Below are positions 7,488-16,992 of a stretch of 64,000 bases of DNA, piece by piece. Within the stretch, counting starts at the first letter, position 1. Each line of letters starts with the position of its first letter. The notes under the pieces were generated by a model. It made no database searches. It was given only the letters and a program-made list of their open reading frames with translations, and was not told the origin of the DNA. Both the position numbers and the translations under genes were made by a program. The stretch is from the NCBI GenBank assembly GCA_031277855.1, contig JAITLO010000047.1:25054-89053 (forward strand), given 5' to 3'. This stretch comes from Acidovorax sp. (GTDB lineage Bacteria; Pseudomonadota; Gammaproteobacteria; Burkholderiales; Burkholderiaceae_C).

Positions 7488-9728
7488 ATGACGATGTTCA
7501 ACAAAGTCACCAAGACCTTCCAATGGGGCCAGCACACGGTCACCATGGAAACCGGCGAAATCGCTCGCCAAGCCTCCGGCGCCGTGCTGGTCAACATCGA
7601 TGACACCGTGGTGCTGGCCACCGTGGTGGGTTCCAAGATTGCCAAGGCCGGCCAGGACTTCTTCCCGCTGACCGTGGACTACATCGAGAAGACCTACGCC
7701 GCAGGCAAGATCCCCGGCAGCTTCTTCAAGCGCGAAGCCAAGCCTTCCGAGCTGGAAACCCTGACCAGCCGCCTGATCGACCGCCCCATCCGCCCCCTGT
7801 TCCCCGAAGGCTTCTACAACGATGTGCACGTGGTCATCCACACCATCTCGTTGAACCCCGAAGTCGACGCCGACATCGCTGCCATGATCGCCGTCTCCGC
7901 CGCTCTGTCGGTGTCGGGCATTCCTTTCAACGGCCCCATCGGTGCTGCCCGCGTGGGTTACATCAATGGCGAGTACGTGCTCAACCCCGGTCAGACCCAG
8001 CGCAAGGATTCGCAAATGGATCTGGTGGTGGCTGGCACCGAAGCCGCCGTGCTGATGGTGGAGTCCGAAGCCCTGCAACTGTCCGAAGAAGTGATGCTGG
8101 GTGCCGTGGTGTTTGGCCACGAGCAAGGCCAGATCGCCATCAACGCCATCCATGAGCTGGTGCGTGAAGGCGGCAAGCCCGCATGGGACTGGACCGCTCC
8201 CGCCAAGGACGAAGCCCTGATCGCCAAGGTGGCCGAGCTGGGCGAAGCCAAGCTGCGCGCTGCCTACCAAGAGCGCAACAAGCAAGTGCGTACCCTGGCT
8301 TGCCGTACTGCCTACGCTGATGTGAAGGCCGCACTGACCGAGCAAGGCGTGGCCTTTGACGGCGTCAAGGTCGACGGCATGCTGTTCGACATCGAAGCGC
8401 GCATTGTGCGCTCGCAGATCCTGGCCGGTGAGCCCCGCATCGACGGTCGCGACACCCGCACCGTGCGCCCCATCGAGATCCGCAACTCCGTGCTGCCCCG
8501 CACCCACGGCTCGGCCCTGTTCACCCGTGGTGAAACCCAGGCCCTGGTGATCTCCACCCTGGGCACCGAGCGTGATGCACAGCGCATCGACGCCCTGGCC
8601 GGCGAGTTCGAAGACCGCTTCCTGTTCCACTACAACATGCCTCCCTTTGCCACCGGCGAAGTGGGCCGCATGGGTTCGACCAAGCGCCGCGAAATCGGCC
8701 ACGGCCGTCTGGCCAAGCGCGCCCTGGCTGCCTGCCTGCCGAGCAAGGAAGAATTCCCCTACACCATCCGCGTGGTGTCGGAAATCACCGAGTCCAACGG
8801 CTCCTCGTCCATGGCTTCGGTCTGCGGCGGCTGCCTGTCCATGATGGACGCCGGCGTGCCCATGAAGGCCCACGTGGCCGGCATCGCCATGGGTCTGATC
8901 AAGGAAGACAACAAGTTCGCCGTGCTGACCGACATCCTGGGTGACGAAGATCACCTGGGTGATATGGACTTCAAGGTGGCAGGCACCACCAATGGCATCA
9001 CCGCCCTGCAGATGGACATCAAGATCCAGGGCATCACCAAGGAAATCATGCAAGTCGCCCTGGCCCAGGCCAAGGAAGCGCGCATGCACATCCTGGGCAA
9101 GATGCAAGACGCCATGGGCGAAGCCAAGGCCGAGATCTCGTCCTTTGCGCCCAAGCTCTACACCATGAAGATCAACCCCGAGAAGATCCGTGACGTGATC
9201 GGTAAGGGCGGCGCCACCATTCGTGCGCTGACCGAAGAGACCGGCACCCAGATCAACATCGAGGAAGACGGCACCATCACCATCGCTTCCAGCGATGCCG
9301 CCAAGGCCGACGAGGCCAAGAAGCGCATCGAGCAGATCACCGCCGAAGTCGAAATCGGCAAGGTCTACGAAGGCCCGATCACCAAGATCCTGGACTTCGG
9401 CGCCCTGGTGAACCTGCTGCCTGGCAAGGATGGTCTGCTGCACATCAGCCAGATCGCCCACGAGCGCGTGGAAAAGGTCACCGACTACCTGCAAGAAGGC
9501 CAGATCGTCAAGGTCAAGGTCATGGAAACCGACGACAAGGGCCGCATCAAGCTGTCCATGAAGGTTCTGGCCGAGCGTCCTGCAGGCATGGAGCGCAGCG
9601 AGCGCCCTGCACCTGCCGAGCGTGAGCCCCGTGCTCCCCGTCAGCCGCGCGAATCCCGCGAGCCCCGTGCTCCCCGCGAATCGCAGGACGACGTGGAACA
9701 GCAGCAGCAGCAACAACAGCAGCAATAA
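7488..9728 (+). CDS. pnp: Polyribonucleotide nucleotidyltransferase (PNPase)
   Basis: 746-residue 3'-5' phosphorolytic exoribonuclease of the degradosome and RNA quality control. Two RNase PH domains (about 10-145 and 310-480) are joined by a helical domain, followed by a KH domain (near 557-617, with IRDVIGKGGATIRAL) and an S1 domain (near 624-692, KVYEGPITKILDFGALVNLLPG). The C-terminal tail is rich in Arg, Pro and Glu and ends in nine glutamines. ATG at 7488 has a TAGGAG site. Probably autoregulated through the leader structure upstream. Confidence 0.97.
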   Translation: MTMFNKVTKTFQWGQHTVTMETGEIARQASGAVLVNIDDTVVLATVVGSKIAKAGQDFFPLTVDYIEKTYAAGKIPGSFFKREAKPSELETLTSRLIDRPIRPLFPEGFYNDVHVVIHTISLNPEVDADIAAMIAVSAALSVSGIPFNGPIGAARVGYINGEYVLNPGQTQRKDSQMDLVVAGTEAAVLMVESEALQLSEEVMLGAVVFGHEQGQIAINAIHELVREGGKPAWDWTAPAKDEALIAKVAELGEAKLRAAYQERNKQVRTLACRTAYADVKAALTEQGVAFDGVKVDGMLFDIEARIVRSQILAGEPRIDGRDTRTVRPIEIRNSVLPRTHGSALFTRGETQALVISTLGTERDAQRIDALAGEFEDRFLFHYNMPPFATGEVGRMGSTKRREIGHGRLAKRALAACLPSKEEFPYTIRVVSEITESNGSSSMASVCGGCLSMMDAGVPMKAHVAGIAMGLIKEDNKFAVLTDILGDEDHLGDMDFKVAGTTNGITALQMDIKIQGITKEIMQVALAQAKEARMHILGKMQDAMGEAKAEISSFAPKLYTMKINPEKIRDVIGKGGATIRALTEETGTQINIEEDGTITIASSDAAKADEAKKRIEQITAEVEIGKVYEGPITKILDFGALVNLLPGKDGLLHISQIAHERVEKVTDYLQEGQIVKVKVMETDDKGRIKLSMKVLAERPAGMERSERPAPAEREPRAPRQPRESREPRAPRESQDDVEQQQQQQQQQ

Positions 9729-9893
9729 GCTGTCTGCGTGACGCGCCGCGCAGCGGCGCTGTCGCGGGTCATGGAGGCTGCCAGTGCGTGCAGTCATCCA
9801 TGGCTTGGTCATCAAAAAAATGAGCTGCTGTCGCTTGCCCCATGGGCATTGGCGATGGTTTTGCCAGCAATTTGTAAAGGACATGCGCACAGC

Positions 9894-10880
9894 ATGCAGG
9901 CCATAGAAATCAGCCGTTTCGGTCCGCCCGAAGTGCTGCAGTCTTGCGAGCGCCCCATGCCTGAGCACCAGGCGGGCGAGGTGTTGATCCGGGTGAGCGC
10001 CAGTGGCGTGAACCGCCCGGATGTGATCCAGCGCAAGGGTGCTTACCCGCCGCCGCCGGGTGCTTCCGACCTGCCGGGTCTGGAAGTCGCGGGGGTGATT
10101 GAAGCGGGTGATGCCGCAGCCATGGCGGCTGCCGGTTTTGCGGTGGGTGACCGTGTCTGCGCGCTGCTGCAAGGCGGTGGTTATGCCCAGTACTGTGCCG
10201 TGCCGGTGGGCCAATGCCTTCCGGTGCCGCAAGGGCTGGGCGATGAAGAGGCTGCGGCGCTGCCGGAGACCTTTTTCACCGTCTGGAGCAATGTCTTTCA
10301 GCGTGGCCGTTTGCAGGCTGGCGAGACCTTGTTGATCCAGGGTGGCAGCAGCGGTATTGGCGTGACGGCGATTCAGCTGGCCAAGGCCTTCGGTGCCAAG
10401 GTCATCGTCACTGCAGGCACTGACGCCAAGTGCGCCGAATGCCTGAAGCTGGGTGCCGACCACGCCATCAATTACAAGACCCAGGACTTTGAGCAAGAAG
10501 CCTTGCGGCTGACGGCCAACCGGGGTGTGGATGTCATTCTCGACATGGTGGCTGGCAGCTATGTGGAGCGCGAAGTGCGTTGCCTGGCAGAAGACGGCCG
10601 TCTGGTGGTGATTGCCGTGCAAGGTGGTGTGGAGGCTGGCTTCAACGCCGGCCTGTTGATGCGCCGTCGCCTGACGCTGACGGGCAGCACGCTGCGCCCG
10701 CGCGATGTGGCCTTCAAGGCTGCGATTGGCCGCGAGCTGCGTGAGCGGGTCTGGCCTTTGCTGGAGCAGCGCCGCGTGCGGCCCATTATTCACAGCCGTT
10801 TTGCGGCCCGTGATGCGGCCCAGGCCCATGCGTTGATGGAGTCGGGCGATTTGATCGGCAAGATTGTTTTGACCTGGTGA
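9894..10880 (+). CDS. NAD(P)H quinone oxidoreductase, PIG3 family
   Basis: 328-residue medium-chain dehydrogenase/reductase without the zinc sites of alcohol dehydrogenases. The N-terminal GroES-like fold holds SGVNRPDVIQRKGAYPPPPG, the PIG3-type signature. The Rossmann domain starts near residue 146 with LLIQGGSSGIGVTAIQLAK, the NADPH-binding loop. Probably reduces quinones in the cytoplasm. The start at 9894 (MQAIEI) fits the family; the frame is open further upstream but that part resembles nothing. It lies between pnp and tpiA, and tpiA starts 9 bp after its stop. Confidence 0.9.
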   Translation: MQAIEISRFGPPEVLQSCERPMPEHQAGEVLIRVSASGVNRPDVIQRKGAYPPPPGASDLPGLEVAGVIEAGDAAAMAAAGFAVGDRVCALLQGGGYAQYCAVPVGQCLPVPQGLGDEEAAALPETFFTVWSNVFQRGRLQAGETLLIQGGSSGIGVTAIQLAKAFGAKVIVTAGTDAKCAECLKLGADHAINYKTQDFEQEALRLTANRGVDVILDMVAGSYVEREVRCLAEDGRLVVIAVQGGVEAGFNAGLLMRRRLTLTGSTLRPRDVAFKAAIGRELRERVWPLLEQRRVRPIIHSRFAARDAAQAHALMESGDLIGKIVLTW

Positions 10881-10889
10881 GCGAAGCAG

Positions 10890-11636
10890 ATGAAGAAAAA
10901 ACTGATTGTTGGCAACTGGAAGATGAATGGCGGCCTGCAGGCCAACGCCGAGTTGCTGGCGGGTATTCGCCAGGGTCTGCCCGCAGCGCTGAACTGCGAT
11001 GTGGGCGTGGCCGTGCCTGCGCCTTATCTGGCCCAGGTGCAAACGGCGGTCGCAGGTTCGTCCATTGCCGTGGGTGCGCAAGACGTCTCGCAGCACGAAA
11101 AAGGTGCTTACACCGGTGAGGTGTCGGCCACCATGCTGCAGGAATTTGCGGTGCGTTATGCCCTGGTGGGTCACAGCGAGCGTCGCCAATACCATGGCGA
11201 AACCGATGCCACCGTGGCGCTGAAGGCCCAGGCTGCACTGGCCAAGGGCATCACGCCTGTGGTGTGTGTGGGTGAAACATTGGCCGAGCGCGAAGCCGGG
11301 CAGACCGAGGTTGTGGTCAAGCGCCAGCTGGCAGCCGTGATCCAGCAAGTGGGTCACTGCGTCAGCGAGCTGGTTGTGGCCTATGAGCCCGTGTGGGCCA
11401 TTGGCACCGGCAAGACTGCCAGCCCCGAGCAGGCCCAAGCCGTGCATGCCGTGCTGCGTGCCCAGCTGGCGGCTGCCACGGCACAGGCTGACCGCGTGCC
11501 GTTGCTGTATGGCGGCAGCATGAATGCTGCCAACGCAGCCCAACTGCTGGCCCAGCCCGATATCGATGGCGGCCTGATTGGTGGTGCTGCCTTGAAGGCG
11601 GGTGACTTTTTGCAAATTATTGCTGCGGCCCAATAA
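10890..11636 (+). CDS. tpiA: Triosephosphate isomerase
   Basis: 248-residue TIM barrel that interconverts dihydroxyacetone phosphate and glyceraldehyde 3-phosphate. Visible active-site parts: KLIVGNWKMNG with N and K near residues 10-12, the catalytic histidine in LVGHSERR (about 94), the catalytic glutamate in AYEPVWAIGTGKTA (about 165) and the phosphate loop YGGSMNAANA. Normal length. Followed by secG after 38 bp, a conserved pair in many bacteria. Confidence 0.97.
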   Translation: MKKKLIVGNWKMNGGLQANAELLAGIRQGLPAALNCDVGVAVPAPYLAQVQTAVAGSSIAVGAQDVSQHEKGAYTGEVSATMLQEFAVRYALVGHSERRQYHGETDATVALKAQAALAKGITPVVCVGETLAEREAGQTEVVVKRQLAAVIQQVGHCVSELVVAYEPVWAIGTGKTASPEQAQAVHAVLRAQLAAATAQADRVPLLYGGSMNAANAAQLLAQPDIDGGLIGGAALKAGDFLQIIAAAQ

Positions 11637-11674
11637 GTGGGCGCATAACAAGCTATTGATTTAGGAGTAAGTGA

Positions 11675-12076
11675 ATGCAAGCTTTATCTGGTGTGATTTT
11701 GGGTGTGCAAATGCTCACCGCCCTGGGCATGATTGGCCTGATCCTGATCCAGCACGGCAAGGGTGCAGACATGGGTGCGGCCTTTGGCAGCGGTAGCTCG
11801 GGCAGCCTGTTCGGCGCTTCGGGCAGTGCCAACTTCCTGTCGCGCACCACAGGTGTGCTGGCCACTGTGTTTTTTGTCTGCACTCTGGCGCTGGCCTATC
11901 TGGGCACCAACCGTCCCGCAGCCAGCGCTGGCAGCGTGCTGGAAAGCACGCCTGCGGCCAGCATCCCCGCGCCTGCAGCCATGACCCCCGAAGTGCCTGC
12001 TCCGGTGGCCAATGATGTGCCTGCACCGGTGCAGCAGCCTGCTGCGCCGGCAGCGGAGTCGGCGCCAGCGAAATAA
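11675..12076 (+). CDS. secG: Preprotein translocase subunit SecG
   Basis: 133-residue inner-membrane partner of SecYE that assists protein export. Two membrane helices: residues 3-22 (SGVILGVQMLTALGMIGLIL) and about 55-72 (GVLATVFFVCTLALAYLG), joined by the Gly/Ser-rich loop GAAFGSGSSGSLFGASGSA typical of SecG. The C-terminal 55 residues are an Ala/Pro-rich tail of low complexity, longer than in E. coli SecG (110 residues). ATG at 11675 follows TAGGAGTAAGTG. Confidence 0.94.
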   Translation: MQALSGVILGVQMLTALGMIGLILIQHGKGADMGAAFGSGSSGSLFGASGSANFLSRTTGVLATVFFVCTLALAYLGTNRPAASAGSVLESTPAASIPAPAAMTPEVPAPVANDVPAPVQQPAAPAAESAPAK

Positions 12077-12087
12077 ATGGACGCCAC

Positions 12088-12120
12088 CCTGAAAAATCCT
12101 CAAGACGCGGGTTTTTCAGG
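12088..12120 (+). terminator. Possible weak terminator hairpin after secG
   Basis: CCTGAAAAA (12088-12096) pairs with TTTTTCAGG (12112-12120) around a 15-nt loop. It lacks a T run after the stem and overlaps the region needed for a tRNA-Leu promoter, so its role is uncertain. Confidence 0.3.
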
Positions 12121-12121
12121 A

Positions 12122-12127
12122 TAGAAT
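12122..12127 (+). promoter_or_regulatory. Candidate -10 box before tRNA-Leu and nuo
   Basis: TAGAAT, one mismatch from consensus, about 75 bp before the tRNA. No clear -35 element at the right distance. The tRNA and the nuo operon could share this promoter, since no terminator lies between them. Confidence 0.35.
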
Positions 12128-12201
12128 GCAGAGATTGCCTGGACAGCCAAAGCCTTTGTTAGAGGGGGCTCCTCATGCCATCCAGGCACTCGGGACGAAA
12201 T

Positions 12202-12287
12202 GCCGTCGTGGTGGAATTGGTAGACACGCTATCTTGAGGGGGTAGTGGCGTAAAGCTGTGCGAGTTCGAGTCTCGCCGACGGCACCA
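12202..12287 (+). tRNA. tRNA-Leu(GAG)
   Basis: 86-nt tRNA with long variable arm and encoded CCA. GCCGTCG pairs with CGACGGC; anticodon loop TTGAGGG gives GAG at 12236-12238. It lies 67 bp before nuoA, a position conserved in Burkholderiales. Confidence 0.97.
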
Positions 12288-12354
12288 CATATAACAAGCC
12301 TGCCCTGATCAGGCAGTGGTCGGGGCAAGGTCAAGCGGGAAACGCGACCTCAAG

Positions 12355-12714
12355 ATGAACCTCGATCAATACCTCCCCGTTCTCTTGTTCATCATCGTGG
12401 GCATGGCCGTTGGTGTCGTGCCCCTGGTGCTCGGCTACGTGCTGGGCCCCAATCGTCCGGATGATGCCAAGAACTCCCCTTACGAATGCGGCTTTGAGGC
12501 CTTCGACGATGCGCGCGGCAAGTTCGATGTGCGTTACTACCTCGTCGCCATTCTGTTCATCCTTTTTGATTTGGAAATCGCTTTCCTGCTGCCCTGGGCT
12601 GTTGCGCTCCAGGACGTAGGTGTGGCAGGTTTCGTGGCTGTGCTGATCTTCCTGGCGGTTCTGGTCGTGGGTTTTGCCTACGAGTGGAAAAAGGGCGCCC
12701 TGGATTGGGAATGA
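12355..12714 (+). CDS. nuoA: NADH-quinone oxidoreductase subunit A
   Basis: 119-residue membrane subunit of complex I at the junction of the hydrophilic and membrane arms. Three membrane helices are visible, and the conserved loop RPDDAKNSPYECGFEAF carries the cysteine of the quinone-site loop. The ATG at 12355 (MNLDQY) gives the family length; an upstream in-frame start would add 13 residues with no family match. First gene of a 14-gene operon with all subunits in the standard A-N order and separate nuoC and nuoD. Confidence 0.96.
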   Translation: MNLDQYLPVLLFIIVGMAVGVVPLVLGYVLGPNRPDDAKNSPYECGFEAFDDARGKFDVRYYLVAILFILFDLEIAFLLPWAVALQDVGVAGFVAVLIFLAVLVVGFAYEWKKGALDWE

Positions 12715-12739
12715 CGGCGAAAGACAAAAAGGAAACACG

Positions 12740-13219
12740 ATGATCGAAGGTGTGATGAAGGAAGGCTTTGTCACCACCAGCTATGACGCTGTGGTGAACT
12801 GGGCCAAGACCGGATCGATCTGGCCCATGACGTTCGGTCTGGCCTGCTGCGCAGTGGAGATGATGCACGCCGCTGCCGCGCGCTATGACCTGGCGCGTTT
12901 CGGTGCGGAAGTGTTCCGTCCCAGCCCGCGCCAGTCCGACCTGATGATCGTGGCCGGCACGCTGTGCAACAAAATGGCTCCGGCACTGCGCAAGGTCTAT
13001 GACCAGATGTCCGAGCCGCGCTGGGTGCTCTCCATGGGCTCCTGCGCCAATGGTGGCGGCTACTACCACTACAGCTACTCCGTGGTGCGCGGCTGCGACC
13101 GCGTGGTGCCCGTGGACGTCTATGTCCCCGGCTGCCCCCCCACTGCCGAAGCACTGATCTACGGCATCATCCAGCTGCAGCAAAAAATCCGCCGCACGAA
13201 CACCATCGCTCGCGTCTAA
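12740..13219 (+). CDS. nuoB: NADH-quinone oxidoreductase subunit B
   Basis: 159-residue subunit that holds the last iron-sulfur cluster (N2) before the quinone. Ligands visible: the tandem cysteines in GLACCAVEM, then GSCANGGG and VPGCPPTAEAL. ATG at 12740 follows an AAAAGGAAA site; an earlier in-frame start lies inside nuoA. Works with NuoD at the quinone site. Confidence 0.97.
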   Translation: MIEGVMKEGFVTTSYDAVVNWAKTGSIWPMTFGLACCAVEMMHAAAARYDLARFGAEVFRPSPRQSDLMIVAGTLCNKMAPALRKVYDQMSEPRWVLSMGSCANGGGYYHYSYSVVRGCDRVVPVDVYVPGCPPTAEALIYGIIQLQQKIRRTNTIARV

Positions 13220-13228
13220 GGAGTTCAG

Positions 13229-13837
13229 ATGTCTGCAATCGCTATTCAGCCCGAAAAGCTTCGGGATCTGGTGGCTGCTGCCTTGGGTGAAAAGGCCCGC
13301 AGTGTCACAGTCGCACTGGGAGAGGTCACCGTCGAGGTGTCTGCAGCCCAGTATTACGCCGCCATGCAAGTGCTGCGCGATGCCCCGGAATGCCGTTTCG
13401 AGCAGCTGGTGGATCTGTGTGGCATGGACTACTCCACTTACGCAGAAGTGGGCACCGAAGGTGCCCGTTTTGCTGCTGTGTCGCACCTGCTGTCCGTGAG
13501 CCTGAACCAGCGCGTTCGCGTGCGTGTTTATGCCGAGGATGACGAGTATCCGGTGGTGGCTTCGGTCACGCCGCTGTGGAGCGCAGCCAACTGGTTTGAG
13601 CGCGAAGCCTTTGACCTGTATGGCATCGTCTTCGAAGGTCACGACGACCTGCGCCGCATCCTGACCGACTACGGTTTCATCGGCCACCCTTTCCGCAAGG
13701 ACTTCCCCCTGTCCGGTCATGTGGAAATGCGCTACGACGAGGAACTGGGTCGCGTGGTCTACCAGCCGGTGACCATCGAGCCGCGCGAGATCACCCCGCG
13801 CATCATCCGCGAAGAGAAGTACGGAGGCCTGCACTGA
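13229..13837 (+). CDS. nuoC: NADH-quinone oxidoreductase subunit C
   Basis: 202-residue 30-kDa subunit of the connecting module. The signature ERE-AFDLYGIVFEGHDDLRRIL lies around residues 125-150, followed by GHPFRKDFPLSGHVEMRYDE. It is separate from nuoD here, unlike the fused nuoCD of enterobacteria. AAGGAG site just before the start. Confidence 0.96.
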   Translation: MSAIAIQPEKLRDLVAAALGEKARSVTVALGEVTVEVSAAQYYAAMQVLRDAPECRFEQLVDLCGMDYSTYAEVGTEGARFAAVSHLLSVSLNQRVRVRVYAEDDEYPVVASVTPLWSAANWFEREAFDLYGIVFEGHDDLRRILTDYGFIGHPFRKDFPLSGHVEMRYDEELGRVVYQPVTIEPREITPRIIREEKYGGLH

Positions 13838-13865
13838 AGCGCCTAGCGCCTCCGAGTGGACGATC

Positions 13866-15115
<1,250 letters not shown>

Positions 15116-15119
<4 letters not shown>

Positions 15120-15607
15120 TTACTGAAGCGACTAAGGCGCGCTTTGCGCGCGAGGTGGCCAAGTACCCGCCCGAGCAGAAGCAGTCTGCCGTGATGGCCT
15201 GCTTGTCCATCGTTCAGCAGGAGCAGGGCTGGGTCAGCCCCGAGAGCGAGGCGGTCATCGCCGAAGTGCTGGACATGCCCCAGATTGCGGTGCACGAAGT
15301 CACCACCTTCTACAACATGTACAACCAGCAGCCCGTTGGCAAGTACAAGCTCAACGTCTGCACCAACCTGCCATGCCAGCTGCGTGACGGTTATAAGGCC
15401 TTGCACCACCTGGAAGCCAAGCTGGGCATCAAGATGGGTGAGACCACGGCTGACGGCATGTTCACGCTGCAGCAATCCGAGTGCCTGGGCGCCTGTGCCG
15501 ACTCGCCGGTGATGCTGGTGAACGACCGCTGCATGTGCAGCTTCATGAGCAATGAAAAGCTCGACGAGCTGGTCGACGGCCTGCGTGCCGCGGAGGGCAA
15601 GGCATGA
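15116..15607 (+). CDS. nuoE: NADH-quinone oxidoreductase subunit E
   Basis: 163-residue 24-kDa subunit of the NADH module with a thioredoxin-like [2Fe-2S] fold. The four ligand cysteines are visible in CTNLPC and CLGAC, and the N-terminal VHEVTTFYNMY helix is conserved. It overlaps nuoD and nuoF by 4 bp at each end, and forms the electron input module with NuoF and NuoG. Confidence 0.96.
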
Positions 15608-16977
15608 GCGGCATTCTGAACAATCCCGCAGCCAATGCGGTGCTGGCCAAGTTTGCCTCTTCGGGCAACGAGACCTGCTTCCATGGTCGCCACATCAACC
15701 CCCAGATCTATGCCGATCTGAATGGCAGCAACTGGTCCATCAAGGACTATGAAGCGCGTGGCGGCTATGCCGCACTGCGCAAGCTGCTGGGCAAGGACGG
15801 CTCCGAGGGCCTGACGCAAGACCAGGTCATCGCCACCTTGAAGGAATCCGGCCTGCGCGGTCGCGGTGGTGCGGGCTTCCCCACCGGCCTGAAGTGGAGC
15901 TTCATGCCCCGCACCTTCCCCGGCCAGAAGCACCTGGTATGCAACTCGGACGAGGGCGAGCCCGGCACCTGCAAGGACCGCGAGATCCTGGTGCACAACC
16001 CCCACATCGTGATCGAGGGCATGATCATTGCCGCCTACGCCATGGGCATCACGGTGGGCTACAACTACATCCACGGCGAAATCTTCGACGCTTACGAGCG
16101 TTTTGAAGCCGCCCTGGAAGAGGCGCGTGCCGCCGGCTACCTGGGTGACAACATCCTGGGCAGCAGCTTCAGCTTCCAGCTGCACGCTCACCATGGCTTT
16201 GGCGCCTACATTTGCGGCGAGGAAACCGCGCTGCTGGAATCGCTGGAAGGCAAGAAGGGTCAGCCCCGCTTCAAGCCGCCATTCCCGGCCAGCTTTGGTC
16301 TGTATGGCAAGCCCACGACCATCAACAACACCGAAACCTTTGCGGCCGTTCCCTGGATCATCCGCAACGGCGGCCAGGCCTACCTGGAATGCGGCAAGCC
16401 CAACAACGGTGGCACCAAGATCTTCTCGGTCAGCGGTGACGTGAACCTGCCCGGCAACTACGAAGTGCCCATGGGTACGCCGTTCTCCAAGCTGCTGGAG
16501 CTCGCAGGCGGTGTACGCACCGGCCGCAAGCTCAAGGCCGTGATTCCCGGTGGTTCGTCCTCACCCGTTCTGCCGGCCGACATCATCATGGAATGCACCA
16601 TGGACTACGACTCCATCGCCAAGGCCGGCTCCATGCTGGGTTCGGGCGCTGTGATCGTGATGGACGACTCGCGCGACATGGTCGAGAGCCTGCTGCGCCT
16701 GTCTTACTTCTACCAGCACGAGTCCTGCGGCCAGTGCACGCCCTGCCGCGAAGGCACGGGCTGGCTGTGGCGTGTGGTGAACCGTATCCAGCACGGCGAA
16801 GGCCGTCCGGAAGACATCGAGTTGCTGGACTCCGTGTCCGTGAACATCATGGGCCGCACCATCTGCGCCCTGGGCGATGCAGCGGCCATGCCGGTGCGCG
16901 CCATGATCAAGCACTTCCGCCACGAGTTCGAAGCGAAGATCCAGAACGCTTCCAAACAGGCTGCCAAGGCCGCCTGA
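15604..16977 (+). CDS. nuoF: NADH-quinone oxidoreductase subunit F
   Basis: 457-residue 51-kDa subunit that binds NADH and FMN. The glycine-rich nucleotide loop GRGGAGFPTGLKW is followed by CNSDEGEPGTCKDR; the [4Fe-4S] ligands lie in ESCGQCTPCREGTGW plus a later cysteine in GRTICALGDAAA. About 20-30 residues longer at the N terminus than the T. thermophilus form, as is usual for betaproteobacteria. Confidence 0.97.
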   Translation: MSGILNNPAANAVLAKFASSGNETCFHGRHINPQIYADLNGSNWSIKDYEARGGYAALRKLLGKDGSEGLTQDQVIATLKESGLRGRGGAGFPTGLKWSFMPRTFPGQKHLVCNSDEGEPGTCKDREILVHNPHIVIEGMIIAAYAMGITVGYNYIHGEIFDAYERFEAALEEARAAGYLGDNILGSSFSFQLHAHHGFGAYICGEETALLESLEGKKGQPRFKPPFPASFGLYGKPTTINNTETFAAVPWIIRNGGQAYLECGKPNNGGTKIFSVSGDVNLPGNYEVPMGTPFSKLLELAGGVRTGRKLKAVIPGGSSSPVLPADIIMECTMDYDSIAKAGSMLGSGAVIVMDDSRDMVESLLRLSYFYQHESCGQCTPCREGTGWLWRVVNRIQHGEGRPEDIELLDSVSVNIMGRTICALGDAAAMPVRAMIKHFRHEFEAKIQNASKQAAKAA

Positions 16978-16992
16978 TCGCGAGATAAGCAT

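Noticed and set aside
7311..11651. A 1446-codon open frame antisense to pnp, the quinone oxidoreductase gene and tpiA
   Set aside because: Composition is His/Gly/Leu/Gln-rich without any family pattern, and it mirrors strong genes on the plus strand. It is a high-GC shadow frame.
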